64,000 bases of DNA from Cycas panzhihuaensis (GCA_023213395.1 CM041465.1:98153741-98217740); one strand, 5' to 3'. Numbered from the stretch's first letter, positions 12,024-25,084 are shown. Notes: generated from the sequence alone by a model not told the origin. Program-made: numbers and translations.

Positions 12024-12455
12024 GTGTCACCCATATCCATCTACATCTTTACTGACAGCGGAAGCCGCGGTAATCCTGGACCTTCTATCATTGTATGGAT
12101 TCTCCGCAGCCCTTCTGGACATGATCTCCTCCACTCTAGGATCTTCCTCCCATAGGCCACTAATAACGAAGCTGAATATATAGTTGTTATTGAAGCCCTT
12201 ACTAATGCTCTCCATCTCCATCATGGATCTATCGTTTTGCTTTGTAACTCTCAAGTTGTGGTGTCTCATCTCACCCAGGTCTACCAGGTGCGATGCCCTC
12301 ATTTGAGGACTCTTGCTTCTGCCACCAGATCTCTCCTGGCCTGCTTCTCTTCCGTCAATATCCAGCATATCCCTCGAGCCCTCAACGCTGAGGCAGATAG
12401 TCTCATTCGCCTTATCCTTGAGCAGCACCTCCCTCTCCTTGCTGACCGTCCCTGA
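12024..12455 (+). pseudogene. Archaeal-type RNase H (second RNase H) of element A
   Basis: Reads IFTDSGSRGNPGPS, ATNNEAEYIVVIEAL, VLLCNSQVVVSHL and NIQHIPRALNAEADSL. This is the archaeal/bacterial-like RNase H fold known as the extra aRNH of Tat elements. The first catalytic Asp is at 12054-12056 and the Glu is in NNEAEY. The third acidic site is AAC (Asn) at 12246-12248, where element B keeps Asp, so a G to A change has probably killed catalysis. One TAG interrupts it near 12135. It is separated from pol by 3.7 kb and lies beyond the antisense gene. The order in C is the same, but in B it differs. Confidence 0.8.
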
Positions 12456-12857
12456 GGCTTATCTAGCCCTCTTGTTGCCCAAGCCCCAGGTCATCTTACA
12501 CTTTGCTTTGCGACCCGTTTGTACCTCTGAAACCTGGCTACTAATGAGGTAAAACTATGACGCCTACCCTTTGCTTACTCTTTACTCAATTATGCATATC
12601 CTTCTGCATATTTTGTGGTGGGGGCAGCCCCCTCACCTTTCTCATCTTTCCAGTCGGTTCCCAGGTGGCTCATAGGCAGCCCCTATGTTGTCTCTATTGT
12701 TACTTTCGTATCCACGCATTCTGCCATGACACTCGCCGGCACCCTTGCCTACTGTTATGATCTTGATTGATATATCTATATACACATGCGCTACTAACAG
12801 TTGTGTTGCCAGCATTCGCCATCACACCAGGCTTTTGAGTGGGAACGCTCTGCTGCC
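12456..12857 (+). other. Spacer between archaeal-type RNase H and polypurine tract
   Basis: About 400 bp with no recognisable coding sequence. It separates the RNase H from the 3' LTR. Confidence 0.4.
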
Positions 12858-12867
12858 AAGGGGGCAG
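12858..12867 (+). promoter_or_regulatory. Polypurine tract of element A
   Basis: aagggggcag directly before TGTTTC, the proposed LTR start. Element B has gagggggtaag before TGTTTC at the matching place, which supports both calls. Confidence 0.6.
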
Positions 12868-15593
12868 TGTTTCCTGGCTTCTAGGAATGGATACGGAATC
12901 ACCGACTCAGGTAAGTGTAGGTATGTTTCTCACCTTATCATCGCTTTCTTTTGATGAGTGTTTGCTTGCATATGTGCATGTTTGTGGCTTTGTAGATGAC
13001 TTTGTCTTCGTCTACACTTATTTTAGCCTATGACGACTATAGTAGGGGCACACTCCCAACAAGTGTGGCACCCTAGTGGCCACTCCACTTCCTGCAATCT
13101 ACCCTCCTCGCTCTAAGACCTACTTAACTCGTGCCACCTCTACCTGCGTGATGACCTGTTATTGTTTGGTTGACTTGCCACACCGTTTGAGCCCTATTTT
13201 TGCTCTTTTGGACCCGTTTGTTGGCTTGTTTACCCCCGGGTAGGTGTCTCAGCCCTCTATTGGCCCTTTTTGTCATCTGCCCCCAGCCTAGACTAGCTGG
13301 CTGGGCCTGTTTTTCCCTCCGGGCTAATACTGCCGAGATTTTCGCGGTACTGCTGGAAAATCCGTGGTACTGCAGATTTTGCGGTGGTATGATTGTTCTA
13401 ATTTATTTTTTAAAATCTGCCATGGTAATTTCGCATTTATTGTGAAATTGCCACATGTCTCACAACTTAACTCGCTGCCAGCCACGCCCTAATCACTCAC
13501 TTTAGGGTTTGGGTTGGGTACTTAAGTCATGATCTACTCATTTTTGAGAACTTTTGGCTCACTTTTTGGATTGCTCCTCAAGAAAACCACACTGTGCTCT
13601 CCTATTCTTTGCTGTCCTACTGCTGCTATCAGGACCTCCATCTCTCCTCCAGCACCCTGCTCTCTTTTGGTGTGGCTAGGACATCTTCCCAGCCCTTCAC
13701 ACACCTTGGAGAGGGCCCCTTAGAGAGATTTCAGTAAATTCTTACCCTGTGTAGCCATCAAGCGTTCCAAGTGTAGGTGTTCTTCCTTCAACTTCATTAG
13801 CAGGGTCCCAAACCTGCTACACCATGGTTTCTAGGCTGATTTCTCAGCCTCTCCTTACCAGCCCTTGGCTGAGGCAAGCACCTCTCCTCTTCCTCTCAAG
13901 TATTCATTGATTTGAGTTATTTTCCTTATGCAATTGATGCCCTATCTTGCTCGTCTCTTTGCTTGTCTTTGTGAGGGTTGTTTTCCTCTTTATATTGGAT
14001 TGTTTTACCCCTATTATAGTGCCTCCTTACCTATATTTGTTGCTCAAGGCAGTGGCATTGAGGGTTGACATAGGGTTTGGGAGAGAGCTGGGTGGATTCT
14101 GCACCACCTTCCACGCTCCTCAAGCGGCTTTAAGCCCCCCAAACCTCCCCTCTTGCCTCGTGCTGTCCTTGGCACTCAAATAAGGGTTTGTTGGCCCTTC
14201 CTTAGTCTTGAAATCGTCTGTCACACACATTCTGACACTAGTTTGAGGGCTTAGGCTTAGGTCTGGGTGACTCACATAAGTCCCGACCACTTGTTCTTTG
14301 CCCAACTCTTTTCCTGGCAGCCTGGTTTGCTCTTCATAGCACCCCGGCTTACCGTAGGTCTTCTTTGGCTCTTCTCAACTCCCTTGCTACCGTTTCCAGC
14401 CATCCTTCTTAGCCTTGCCCTCGTTGCCTTGTGGCTTTTGGGGGAGGTTAGGGTTGTTCTTTGCAGGAGGTGGGCTACTCCGAGGCTTACCGGTTACTTT
14501 CCTTTTACTTTGGTTGTCCTCCTTTACATATTATCATCATTGTGTTGATGCTAACATGTACGTGTTTAATCTTATATTTGTATTACATAGACATGTATTA
14601 TTAGGATCTTATCATTGCATGCTAGTACCCTTTCTCCAGAAAGGGGGAGGTTGCCATTTGCTTACAGGTACTTGGAGAGCGCAAAGGGTCTTTTCCACTC
14701 GTCCCATCGCCGGTAAGTGCTCCTATGCATGTTGTACTTTCATACTTCATTTATCACTAGTGTTTGGTCTCTTTCTTTCCTTAGTTTTATACTTTAGTAT
14801 TTTTTCTGGGGAAGGTAAGAGAGCCCCTCGATCCAACCCACCGTGACGCTTCACAACCACCGCGCCTTGTGGAGTAGTTTTGGTGTCCCTTGGGAGCGCC
14901 ATCGTCACAACACGCTTCCGGTCTACGTACACGCTTCATTCCACTCTACCACTCTTTCCTTTTGAATTTCTTTTACTTAAGTAGTAATCAACTCACTGGA
15001 AATCAAAAGGAGAACTTAACTTTGCTTTTGGTTCATGCTTTATTTATTTCATTGCATGCATCTTCTCTACCCATAAGAAAAGGTCTTAAGAACTGCTCCT
15101 TTTCACCTTTCCTCCCCCTTTGCCATGCATGCTTTTTGCTCTCTTTATTACTTGTGTGTTTGGCTAGTTTACTTAGGCATACCTTGATCCACCTTCTTGG
15201 GTCATCCCTCTTGCTTTCCTTTGGTTCCCCGCTTCGTCGGATAACCAAAGTGACCGTGTCCATAGGCTAGCTGCTTGCCTATCTTTCCTTGTTTCCCGTT
15301 GCTCTAGGGGAACCCTCGAAGGCTCCTTTCTGTCCCCTTCCAACCATCCAAGGGTGGGAGGATCCTTCCCTTAGGTCAACCCAGGCTAACCCTATGCCTC
15401 CTCACCTCTTGTTCGAAGTGGGGGGATCACCCTTTGGTAGCTATATTCCATTGCAGGTCCCAAACTCGTGCTCTAGTGCACAGGGTGCCCTGCGTGGTAA
15501 TTACCCTACTTATAGGTCTCTTTCTCGATCATATTATCACCCGCTCTTATCATACCTATATGGTTAGGTAGCTATCCCGTAGATGCGCATCCA
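12868..15593 (+). repeat. 3' LTR of element A
   Basis: Starts TGTTTCCTGG after the polypurine tract and ends ATCCA at 15593. That gives 2.7 kb, close to the 2.5 kb LTR of B. The 5' LTR copy confirms the part from 14113 on. A GCGGTACTGC motif array is at 13330-13392, about 460-525 bp inside, with tacttaag at about 13520 as a weak TATA candidate. Splice-donor-like sites lie at 12911, 14713 and 14815. ORFs in it are not conserved as coding. Confidence 0.75.
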
Positions 15594-15639
15594 GTGCCCC
15601 TTAGAGGTAGGGCTAGGAGGGATTCCTCCTAGGTATGTG

Positions 15640-16090
15640 TCTCAATAGTAGGCCCATTGAGTCAAAATGGGGTTACCTACTAGTGGAAAATGATACTCAA
15701 GGATGAAGGCCACTAATCTATTGGTCTTGATATCAATTCCTCATGGGATGTGATGAATAGAGATAGAAGAGAATTATGCTAAAAGGGACCTAGCATGGTT
15801 AACAAGGGATCTTAATTATAGGCAATGAACTTGGTAGATATGGGTGAGCTCATACATAATGAGTTAGAAGTCACAATGTAACACAACAAAGCAACAATGG
15901 ATATGTAAATCATCAATCAAAACCTTTATAATAGTAGTATACTTATTTATTTTATTTGTGGAAATAGGTAAATAGACTACATAATAGATGAGAGTGTGCC
16001 CTAAGTGATCTTAAATGGTGCATGTTGTAGTAAAAGACCCATGATTCCTATAACTATCCCTATTGGTGTAGATGATTAATGCCATGGAGA
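15640..16090 (-). pseudogene. Archaeal-type RNase H of element C (relic)
   Basis: Reading the minus strand from 16090 gives ALIIYTNRDSYRNHGS, matching ALSIFINGDSKGNLGPS of element B. Further on come TNKINKYTTIIKVLI, LTHIYQVHCL, ARSLLA, SSISIHHIPRGI and a final EYHFPLV, which align in order with A (HLTQVYQVRCP, SVNIQHIPRAL, EQHLPLL). Several frames must be combined and stops are frequent, so this is a fossil. It sits directly next to the inserted 3' end of A. Confidence 0.65.
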
Positions 16091-17879
16091 TAGATGCAAG
16101 GGCAACTAAGGGTAGGCTCATTGAATAAATGGAGGTGGTAGGAATTAACCAACATCACAAGGACTTAAGTAGGTATGTATAGTTTTAATGAGATGGTAAG
16201 TAAGACTTCATCCTTAAAAGTGACTATATGCTAATCTCATAACCTCTTTTAGGACCCATCACAAGATGTATCCGTGCCATATAGGTTTTGTTCATGATTG
16301 AGACCACCATGAGTCCATGCAACTAGATTCGAAGGTCCTAAACAACCTAATGAACTAGATGCAACCTATAAACCATAGGTGGGGATGAGATTATCACACA
16401 GCCTACCCTAGATACTAAGTAGGTGGTAGTAGATATACTCCCCTAATCAAAACACACACATATACATATTATTTTTTTATTTTTTATTTTTCTTTTTCTT
16501 TCCTTCTCTCTTTCTTTTTTGTTTTTTTCCTCTTTTCTTTTACCTTGGGGGAGAATATTTATATATAGCCTAGATAATATGAAGTAGATGTGGTGGTAAG
16601 TTAAACCATGGGAAAGCCAAGCAAGCTCACTATATTAGCTATGATTTAATAGAGGGCATAGACAAACCATGAGAAGTAGGTGAGGAGGGTTCAAATTATA
16701 GGGTATGATGTGTAAGTTAAATGAATACCTTAAGTGCCTATCATGGGACATGCATAGAATAAGGTCCTCAAGTTAGTGACCATGAAGAACTAAGACTTCT
16801 TGTTATAATAGAAGCCAAATGGGAGACATTTAAAAGAGACTCATATCTAAGCAATGAGTAAGCTAGGGTGACAAATAGATAAGACCAAAATCATGAAGTA
16901 GAACCACAAGCTAATAAGGCAAATAATACATATGCAGGTTGATATCCAATTAACATTGATATGGGGGAGATAAGGGCACCTAAAGCTTAATCAATGGGTA
17001 TGCTAAAAGCAAAGAGGACCCATGAGTTGATAATGTGGCTAGGAGAAGGTCATAATAATGGAGGATTGAGCTATGGGTGGTGTTGTATGGATAAAAGATG
17101 ATCTTAAAGAGAAAACAAAGGCATAAAACATGATAAGAGAGTAGGGATCAAGTAATACTCAATGTGGAATGGGCCATCATGGGTATGAAATATGAGATCA
17201 ACATTGTGAGATCCTATTATGGACTATAAACAATGATATGTAAAGGGATAATTTGTCCAGAGTGAAGAAAGGCTCTATCTCAAAGTAAATGAAGTTGTTA
17301 ATGACATACATTAATAATAATGAGGGCTAGATCTTGGGTAGAAAATAGAAAAGTTGGGAAGTAGAGATAGCTATGCTAAGGAGTTACAAACAAAGTCTAT
17401 GAAATCAGGGTCCCAATGAATCAAATAGGAGGTAAAAAGGGCATCTAGTGATCATGTTATGGTGGTTTGTATATATTTAGTTTTCTTATTTATTTTCATT
17501 TTTATTTTCATGCTTTTAAATTAAGAAATTTATTAAGAAATTATAGTTATTTTCACCTGCTAATCTTCTAGGGATCATCATAGGTAAATTAACCATTAGA
17601 TTCAAAAGTGGATGGAGCCATTGGGTCTAGAATTTTATCATGGCCATTGTGCCACCTAACCCAAAAGGTGGGTTATGTAAATTTATTTTGCTTTTCATGT
17701 TTTTTTTTATTTTTATTTTTTGGTTAGGGCTTTATCTAAATTCATTTGAATTTTCCTAAATACAGGCTCAATTATATACTATTTGTGGCCAAACTAGGGT
17801 AGTTTAATGCCCTAGTCTCTTGGATGGATTGTTTTCATCCAAAAGTTTTTTTTTTTAGTTCTTTTCACTTTTTATTAGG
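16091..17879 (-). other. Element C spacer upstream of archaeal-type RNase H
   Basis: No coding signal. Positions about 16190-16450 are clearly similar to 53160-53400 (for example ataggtggggatga and cctagat), and each is followed by a T-rich tract (16470-16540 and 53430-53500). Both lie just upstream, in element orientation, of the RNase H. The segment therefore travels with that gene. Confidence 0.55.
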
Positions 17880-18005
17880 TTTTAGTGTACCATGAGATTT
17901 CACAGTCCTACAAATTATCTTAGGAAAATCTAGTGGTATCACAAATATTAATAGTGATACCATGAAGAAATTCATGGTACCATAGAAATATTTATGGTAT
18001 AGAAT
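17880..18005. repeat. Palindrome cluster upstream of the C antisense gene
   Basis: Three small inverted repeats in 125 bp: ggtatcac/gtgatacc, accatgaa/ttcatggt and taccata/tatggta. They are 180-300 bp upstream of the antisense coding signal, the same place as the 18-bp hairpin in A. Sequences differ; the arrangement is shared. Confidence 0.5.
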
Positions 18006-18179
18006 AGGGAAAATAAAATTAATAAATTTTCTCATAAATTCCGCTTGAATCAACTTATTTAGATTATTTTTTAGTATGTAATCTACCCAAGTATGTTGTA
18101 GACTATTATATCTAACGGTTTATATCATTTTATATGCCATTTTTATAATTAATAATCACAAAAATATATGTTCACCCAT

Positions 18180-20060
18180 GTTGACTCCTACTCAGTTGAT
18201 GATTGACCAAGATAGGGAGATTTTAAGGTGGTGTGGGTTCCTATGGATTAATGTGACATAATAGTATATGTCTGATCAAGCATTATTAAAAGACATTATG
18301 TCCTATTAGGATAGATAGTGATAAGTTTTCTATTTGTCAGGTGTAGGATATGTGACCATCATATTATAGGATGTAAGGAGAGTACTGAGGTTGTCAATCA
18401 GGAGGATACCTCTTGAGTTAGGGATACTACCCAGTAAAGAGGAGGCACATAGGGAGATAATGACTTATTTCTATATTAGAGGGCGGTGGGACTAAAGGGG
18501 TGGCAGTGTTAGGAGGATTATGACTTCCAATATTCCTTGATCAAGGAAGTTAATTATATTTGTTATTCTATTCTTAATATCCTAGTAACAAAATTATAGA
18601 GAGGTCCTAAGGGAATGGACAGATGCTATATGATAATATGAGAGAGGTGAGAGGGTAGATTAGGTGGCCCTAGTAGGGGCCAATATCAAGGCTTAGTTAA
18701 ATTAGATTCAGGCACCTAGCCATAAAGGATTCTCTTACTGCACACTACTATAATGTTGGTTCTTCAACTACTTCTATGGAGTAGGGCCTAGGATTGGGAT
18801 ATAACTAGTGGAAGATGGGGACTCCCTTATACATAGCTAGCTCACAAGCTTTAGGAGCCTAAGCAAGCTAGAGAAAGTTCTATAAATGGCCCATACAACA
18901 TCATTGACATACTCACATTAGATAACTATGTGAGGCATCCATACTGAGGGGTCCATTAGGATAATGATGAGGAGGAAGACAAGGACATAAAGAAACACAT
19001 AACAACCATCAAAGTGGGCATTTGTGAGGATGAGGAGGCAACCAACATTCAGGAGGAGGGGGTCATCGATGGAGAGGAGGTGCATGGTATTGATACAAAG
19101 GGAGAGAGAATCAATAATATATCCATGGGAGTAAAGGGAGCTATTTATTATGGAGATATTACCCATTTCACTTACCTATTAGTCCATTCTTTGAGTTTAT
19201 ATATCAACTTAATTTCTTATATATATACTCATGACTATTCAGTGGGTGTGTTTCCTTAGTAGGTGAGCGCATCACTCCTAAGTTTGTTTATTGAGTAATT
19301 GAGGAGATCATCCCCATGATGTATGTACAGGGATAACTTCCTAATATAGATAACAGAGAGCCAAGATTAGTGTAACCCTATATAATGGTATTTGCCCCTT
19401 TGATGAGAGTTATGGAGATTTAGATAGTCAAGCATCATGAGCCCCAGGGGAGGATCCAAGAGCTAGAGGGCCGATGAGAGGGGATGGTTCCCCTAGTTAC
19501 AACCATGCCACTTGAGGTGGTCCCTAGAGTAGAAGCATAGATTACAAAACTATGAGGGAGGTTAGAGGAGGTTTAAGGTAGATTAGAGGAGGTCTAACAA
19601 AAGAAGGAGGAGGTCTTCCAAGAGGAGGAGATTTGGCAAGATAAGGACCACCTTCTGTCCTATATGACCACCTTGTGGACTAGATTGTAGCCTGATCAAC
19701 ACATAGTTAGAGCAGGACTTCTATAGCTTTAATGCATCAGTGAATGAGAGATGAGGAGAGTGAAGTGGGGCCCTCACAACATCTAAGGCATAGTTTAGGG
19801 GGTCACACTTATACACCAGAGAGGAGGCTAGCTCACAGGGAGGGCAATACACCATGAGGCTACAATATGTATTAGGGGTTTGTAGTAGAGGTAAGCTAGA
19901 CCTCCATGGGTATATGTTCATATATCATGTAGACCAATTAGGTAATTATACATCCCTATAAGGATTTTATCTCCTTTTTGGAGTATTATACATGTACTCA
20001 TATATTATATTTTTATATGTACATATATAGGATTCAATTTGAGATTTTTCATTTTTTTAT
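18180..20060 (+). pseudogene. Antisense accessory gene of element C (relic)
   Basis: Aligns along its length with the A antisense gene. DQDREILRWCG, VFYLSGVGYVTII, DVRRVLRL, LPSKEEAHREIM and QNYREVL are followed by CWFFNYFYGVGP and LTLDNYVRHPY with acidic DNDEEEDKD. Exon 2 starts after TTAGTAG at 19263 and reads EIIPMMYVQG, PLMRVMEI and a repetitive Glu/Lys/Arg region (RLEEV, QKKEEVFQEEE) typical of a coiled coil. The donor of this intron is not clear. Stops and frameshifts are many. The + direction here is antisense to element C. Confidence 0.65.
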
Positions 20061-20406
20061 TCCTCTGTGTTTTTATGTGGATGTATATATATTCACTCTA
20101 TGATCTTCATGTAGATGTTATTTTTATGTGTTGTTGAGTTGATATTACTCTTATGCATGGCATCATAGCATACATAACACATAAAATATAATCACAACTT
20201 TTATTTTCATTCATGTGGCATGATATTGTGCATCATGGTACCAGTTAATACTCATAGGAGAGTCCCATGCCCTTGTAGGGAATGCCAATGGGAGAGGAGA
20301 AGAAGCTCACTATGGAGTATTATTTCTATGGGTGCAAAGGAAGATCACACCCTATGGGTATGGAATTGTAGAAGCAAAATCATATTTCTTTTGGGTAATT
20401 TTAGGG

Positions 20407-20516
<110 letters not shown>

Positions 20517-20566
20517 AAGTGATAGTTTATAACTCATGATGGAGTATAATGTCCTCTTGTGGCCAT

Positions 20567-20760
20567 GACCCTTAACTCTTAGGGATAAAGTCCTTAAATA
20601 TTTACATAAATGATTATCAAAATTTGGTCCTAAATGGGTGGTCTCGTTCAATGTCCTATAAATCCTAAATAATAGGGCCTACTGAATTGTTATATTAGAG
20701 GGCCTTAAGTTTAAAAAGGTCATCAATGGGTAATTCCTTAAGAGGTTATATAGTTAACCT
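20567..20760 (+). pseudogene. Pol 3' end of Tat copy J (integrase C-terminus)
   Basis: The + strand translation gives KVLKYLHK, LSKFGPKWV, IVILEGLKFKKVING and FLKRLYS. These align with the end of element A pol (VLKLEYLHDRL, IAILEGLKFEKAING, FLKKFYT). Stops occur in every frame. Only the last ~65 codons remain, because C abuts on the left. Confidence 0.7.
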
Positions 20761-20770
20761 CCATGCCCCC

Positions 20771-21080
20771 TAATATGTGGAGGCATCGTTGCTCTAAAAT
20801 GAGCCTAAACTACCTTCATTTAGTATGTACATCACCTCCACTAGGGGAATGACATCACATTGTACTAACTACCCACCTTATCCTTTGACACATGCATGGA
20901 TTCTACCTTCGATGGGTAATTATCTTTGAAATAAGCTTAAACTACTCTCATTTGTGACTTATTTTTCCCTCACTAGGGGCATCATACCATGTCATGCTTA
21001 CCTCCTTATTACAATCCTTGGCCATTAGTAGGATATTACCCCACAAGGGCATTATACTCCATCATGAGTATAAACTATCA
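20771..21080 (+). repeat. Degenerate tandem units after J pol
   Basis: Three units of roughly 130-150 bp, each with a form of gaaatgagcttaaactac (about 20793, 20932 and 21061) and, in the first two, a downstream cactagggg word. A single such unit follows pol in A (8316). Confidence 0.45.
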
Positions 21081-23586
21081 CTTGCAAATCTGGCATTATG
21101 GTGATATTAAAGAACACCTAGGGTCTTATGACCCCTGTATAAATAGTTGAGAGTTGGGCAGGATCCTGATGTCTACCGATATTTGGTGTTTAAAATTACC
21201 ATTTAAAAAAATCATTTCACATGGCTAAAGTCAGCTCCCTAAAGTCTAATGTTGATGTGTATTCCATGTGTGCTATCAAATATTTAATGAACATTATCTA
21301 ACAAATCATGAAAATGCATTGTAGGATTAATTATCAGTTGATAATAACACCATGATCACACATAGAAAGTGGTCATCCCATTGATAATAATTCAAAACAA
21401 AGTAAAATAATGAATGTATAACACACACAGTCAAAGCTTTCTCTAATAAATAATTACCTAAAATAAAATTGATAACTAAGAATATTAACCAAATTATACC
21501 GACCAAACAAATGTAAGTCTAACTAGTCAGCAACTTAGGCAAACAAAATAAGATGAGAATCTAATTGCACTAAAGGGGTTGGTCATGGTAAAACACTAAG
21601 AGGGTAAATGTTTTACTAATTTTTAGCCTTCTTAACAATTGAGTATTATTTTCACCTCTACTTTTATGATTGGATCTTAACTTTTAACTTCTCTCCCGAA
21701 ATGAACTAGTCCATATACCAAACACCTAAAAAAAGTGGGTATTCTTTTAACTTTTAAGTTTAAAAGTTTAAGGTATTATTAGTCAATAACTTTAAAATTT
21801 TAAACTTAAAAGTTTCTATTCACTAATATAATATGACTTAGTTGGTATGCTATCAACTTGCACTTTGAACCCCTTATCTTACAACACTAATGATTTAAAA
21901 ATATAGCCCTAATATGTAGGGATCAAAGGCTTGTCCTCCTTGTACTACTAGCCACCCCTCTTTTTCTATGACTTAGCTTCTTATTTGACACTTTTTCATG
22001 AATCTATCCCCTTATTTCTCCTAAGAAACCTTATCTGTATATTTTTTAGTGTTTAATGATATTACTACATCATATTTACACTAGTTACATCAAGATTTAT
22101 AACTAAATTATAATATTACGTCACTAAATATGGAGGAACCTTCAAATTTTTTGATGAGATGTAACATCATGCCACAAATTATGGTGTTATTCTTAATGGT
22201 ATCACCAAAATTCATGATGCTAATATGATGAAATCTTGCTTAATTTTGATGGTATCAACTATGCAACTCTAAAATTAGAAAAAATCATGATCTTCTCATC
22301 AATTTGCTTTCAAATTTAGCTTTCTTACTAGACCAAATATAATTGAGAATACTATGGGCTAAAAATATAATGGTTTCTTATTGGAATCATGTTCTATAAT
22401 GCTCTATTTAATCCAAGTAGCTCATTTTATATGGAATGTTTTGGTCACTCCATTAATTTTATGAGCCTTCTTTACTTTAAGATTTCATTATTTATGACTC
22501 TGAATTTTAATAATTGATTATATGTGTTTTCTAAGAGTGTTTAGTGCTCATGGACATCATTTTTTTACTTATGAGAAAATTTTTGTGGATTTTTTATGGT
22601 TATCAATGGTATGAAGTCACTTAGAGTGCTTTGGATTGATCACTTATGCTACCTCATCAACTAGGTACCTCTTCCTTAAAGATTTGACTTGTTAGAGTGG
22701 ATTCTTTTATGAATTTGTTATCTTATTTATTTTAAAAATCAATTACTTCTTAATATTAAAATTTTCTCCTTTCTCTTTTAAATTTTACAAGTAGTTTAGT
22801 GGTAGTGTTACTCTTCCTCTTGTTTTAACTAATATTTCCATTAACTCTCTTGTGTCCTTCATTTCTTCTTTCAAAAATTTGGCTTAAATATAGTTCTATA
22901 TGTTTAAGAATCTTCCATTGCTTAATGTGTATTAAGCTTAAGATCTTATCTTTGCATTTACTTTATTTTGTACTTATTGTACACACTTCATGCTTGATTT
23001 TGATTAAGATTTTTAGGGATTACTTGTTAGCATAGAGTTATATTATTTATTTTTCTTAAAACGTGTTGTTATCTTCTTGTAATTATTTGTGATTAAGTTT
23101 TTAATTAAAAGGCTTAACCTTAATTGTGACATTGATTAGGATCAATCTCCCTTACTCATTTTCAACCTATTTGAATTCTATGCATATCATCTCACCTCCC
23201 CTTTCACCTATTAATAATACAAGAGGATTTCAAGGCCTTTTGAGCATAGAATTGACGTGCTTGACTCCTTCCCACTCAAGTATAATTGGTGTTAGAGTGG
23301 CAATTTTACCACTTATCCTAACTAATGTTAATGTGGTATATTATAATATAGGTATTATGATGTAAAATATTATTGTATGTAGATAGATAGATGTATATTT
23401 GAGATACTTATGGATCTATTTAAAGGGATCTAAAGTCCATTATAAAGTAATCTTTAAGTATCAATGAAATCTATTATTTCGTGGTGGGTTTTTATTAAAA
23501 AGGTCTCCTACATCAATTCTATTTTTGTGTGCTTATTTCTTTCATACTTATTGTGTATATAAAGATCTATATGCTTGCTTCTAATA
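21081..23586. other. AT-rich sequence without genes
   Basis: No coding signal found. It may include the rest of J and the upstream LTR of E. Short inverted repeats built from aacttttaagtttaaaag occur at 21745-21815. ORFs at 22850-23365 are hydrophobic and unsupported. The LTR of E should end at about 23585, but its start was not found. Confidence 0.4.
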
Positions 23587-23598
23587 TGGTATTAGAGT
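23587..23598 (+). promoter_or_regulatory. tRNA-Met primer binding site, probably of E
   Basis: TGGTATTAGAGT differs at two places from TGGTATCAGAGC, the usual copia site. Gag is 1.5 kb further on, so the link to E is probable, not certain. Confidence 0.5.
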
Positions 23599-25080
23599 AG
23601 AAGGTCATGCATAGGTAAGCAAGTATTGGGTGGAGTATTCAAGTCATAGGTTTTTAGGTAGTATTGGCATAACCTTTCACTAAGGATCAAATTCTCCAAT
23701 AATCAAAAGAGTGGTCACAGTTCTATAATTGGTCAAAGTCTGAGTATCTTAGGTACCTTCTTGGTGTTAGATTTATTTTGTAGGATAATAACCATCCTTA
23801 GAGGTGAGTAGAAGAGTGTAGGAGGTTGTTTTCTTTTGTTTCAAGTATATGGTTATGTAGAGACACATGGTACCTATTTGTTATTTATCATTGCAAACTC
23901 TAAATAATGAGTTGTCAATTGAGGATGAGTGCCTACTTATAGACATAACATGTGTGATTCTAGAGTTATAGTGGAAGGAATTTTTAACACCTGTTGAGTC
24001 GCCCCCATTGTGGTTGATCCAACTACTGGTTTGGAAGATATATTTTAGTCTTTGTGACTATTTTGAGATCAAGTAAGCTACCATCATATGGAAGGATGCA
24101 TAGATAGAGGACATACCTATTATAGAGAGTACATTGAATATCCAAGTTAGGTAAAGGTATTACGCAGGTCTATCAATAGTCACCCACCTATTGAGACATT
24201 GGTCAAGTATAGTATTGAAGAGGCCTATTGTTGATTACGTCACCTACCATAGTATAAAACATAGAGTCATCAAGACACAGGGTTATGTATTATCTTGCTC
24301 ACACTGAGATCCTTAAATGCTAGCCAGATATATACTTAAGGATGCACTCATAGTGATAATAAGTGATGTCAACCCAACTAAAATACAATACAAATGGAGA
24401 TACATCTCAAGTAGATATAGAATGCTTATAGATTATTGACAATGAAGATGCACTTATAAGTGAATTATTTATGTACACTTGAGACATAGGAGATGTAGGA
24501 AGATACACTTACATTGGTTGCCTTTATCATTCATTATTCATCATGGAGTTACAAAGTTGTAGATCATTTGTTAAAGGTATTTTTATTTATATTCTAAAGT
24601 GAATAATCTTTGACATTGATAAACACACTAAGTGATATATAATATGACATTTTTTATACGTTGATTGAAGTGTACTCTTTCATTGAATAAGGCAATTTAT
24701 TTTTTGTATTCTTCGTATTATTTTATTAATGATTAAAATCTCAAGGGCACACTTGATAATACTTTGTTATGTGACATCAAATATGGCTTAATTTATAAGT
24801 TATAAATGAGAGGTTCTGGGTGTAGTTATTTATGTTTTTTATTGTTCAATTAGATGATATTAACTCTTGAAGTATGGTAGTATTGATTAGATTCAATACA
24901 TTGCTATATTTTTCATATTAAGATTAGACTTATTAGTGTTTAGAATAGCTTTTTCATTAGACATTTTGTAGTCTCGTATATAAGTGGTGATCTATTTTGG
25001 TGAATAATTTATATTTTATGTTATTAGAATGAAGTATTTTTTATAGAATTACACTTGTGTGAAGTTGGTTTAGTGTCCTT
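23599..25080 (+). other. Leader between primer site and gag of E
   Basis: About 1.5 kb with no convincing coding signal. It is long for a copia leader and may hide another decayed insertion. Confidence 0.35.
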
Positions 25081-25084
25081 ATAT

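Larger units (their letters stand above)
1..15593 (+). mobile_element. Tat-type Ty3/gypsy retrotransposon A (5' end outside window)
   Basis: A nearly complete LTR retrotransposon in the order LTR, primer site, gag, protease, RT, RNase H, integrase, antisense gene, archaeal-type RNase H, polypurine tract, LTR. Positions 1-1449 match about 14113-15593 closely, with roughly one difference per ten bases in the part I compared, so these are its two LTRs. The integrase lies after RT/RNase H, as in Ty3/gypsy. The second RNase H, the long 3' region and the antisense ORF point to the Tat lineage (Ogre/Retand/Grande relatives). It is GC-rich compared with the AT-rich older elements to its right. It carries many in-frame stops and at least two frameshifts, so it is not autonomous. 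Confidence 0.9.
20519..21080. repeat. Inverted repeat joining elements C and J
   Basis: 20519-20566 (gtgatagtttataactcatg and on) is nearly the reverse complement of 21033-21080 (…catgagtataaactatcac). This is the post-pol motif, on the minus strand for C and on the plus strand for J. Two old Tat fragments therefore face each other here. Confidence 0.6.

Noticed and set aside
22850-23365. Possible small genes
   Set aside because: Hydrophobic, AT-driven ORFs without motif, conservation or context.
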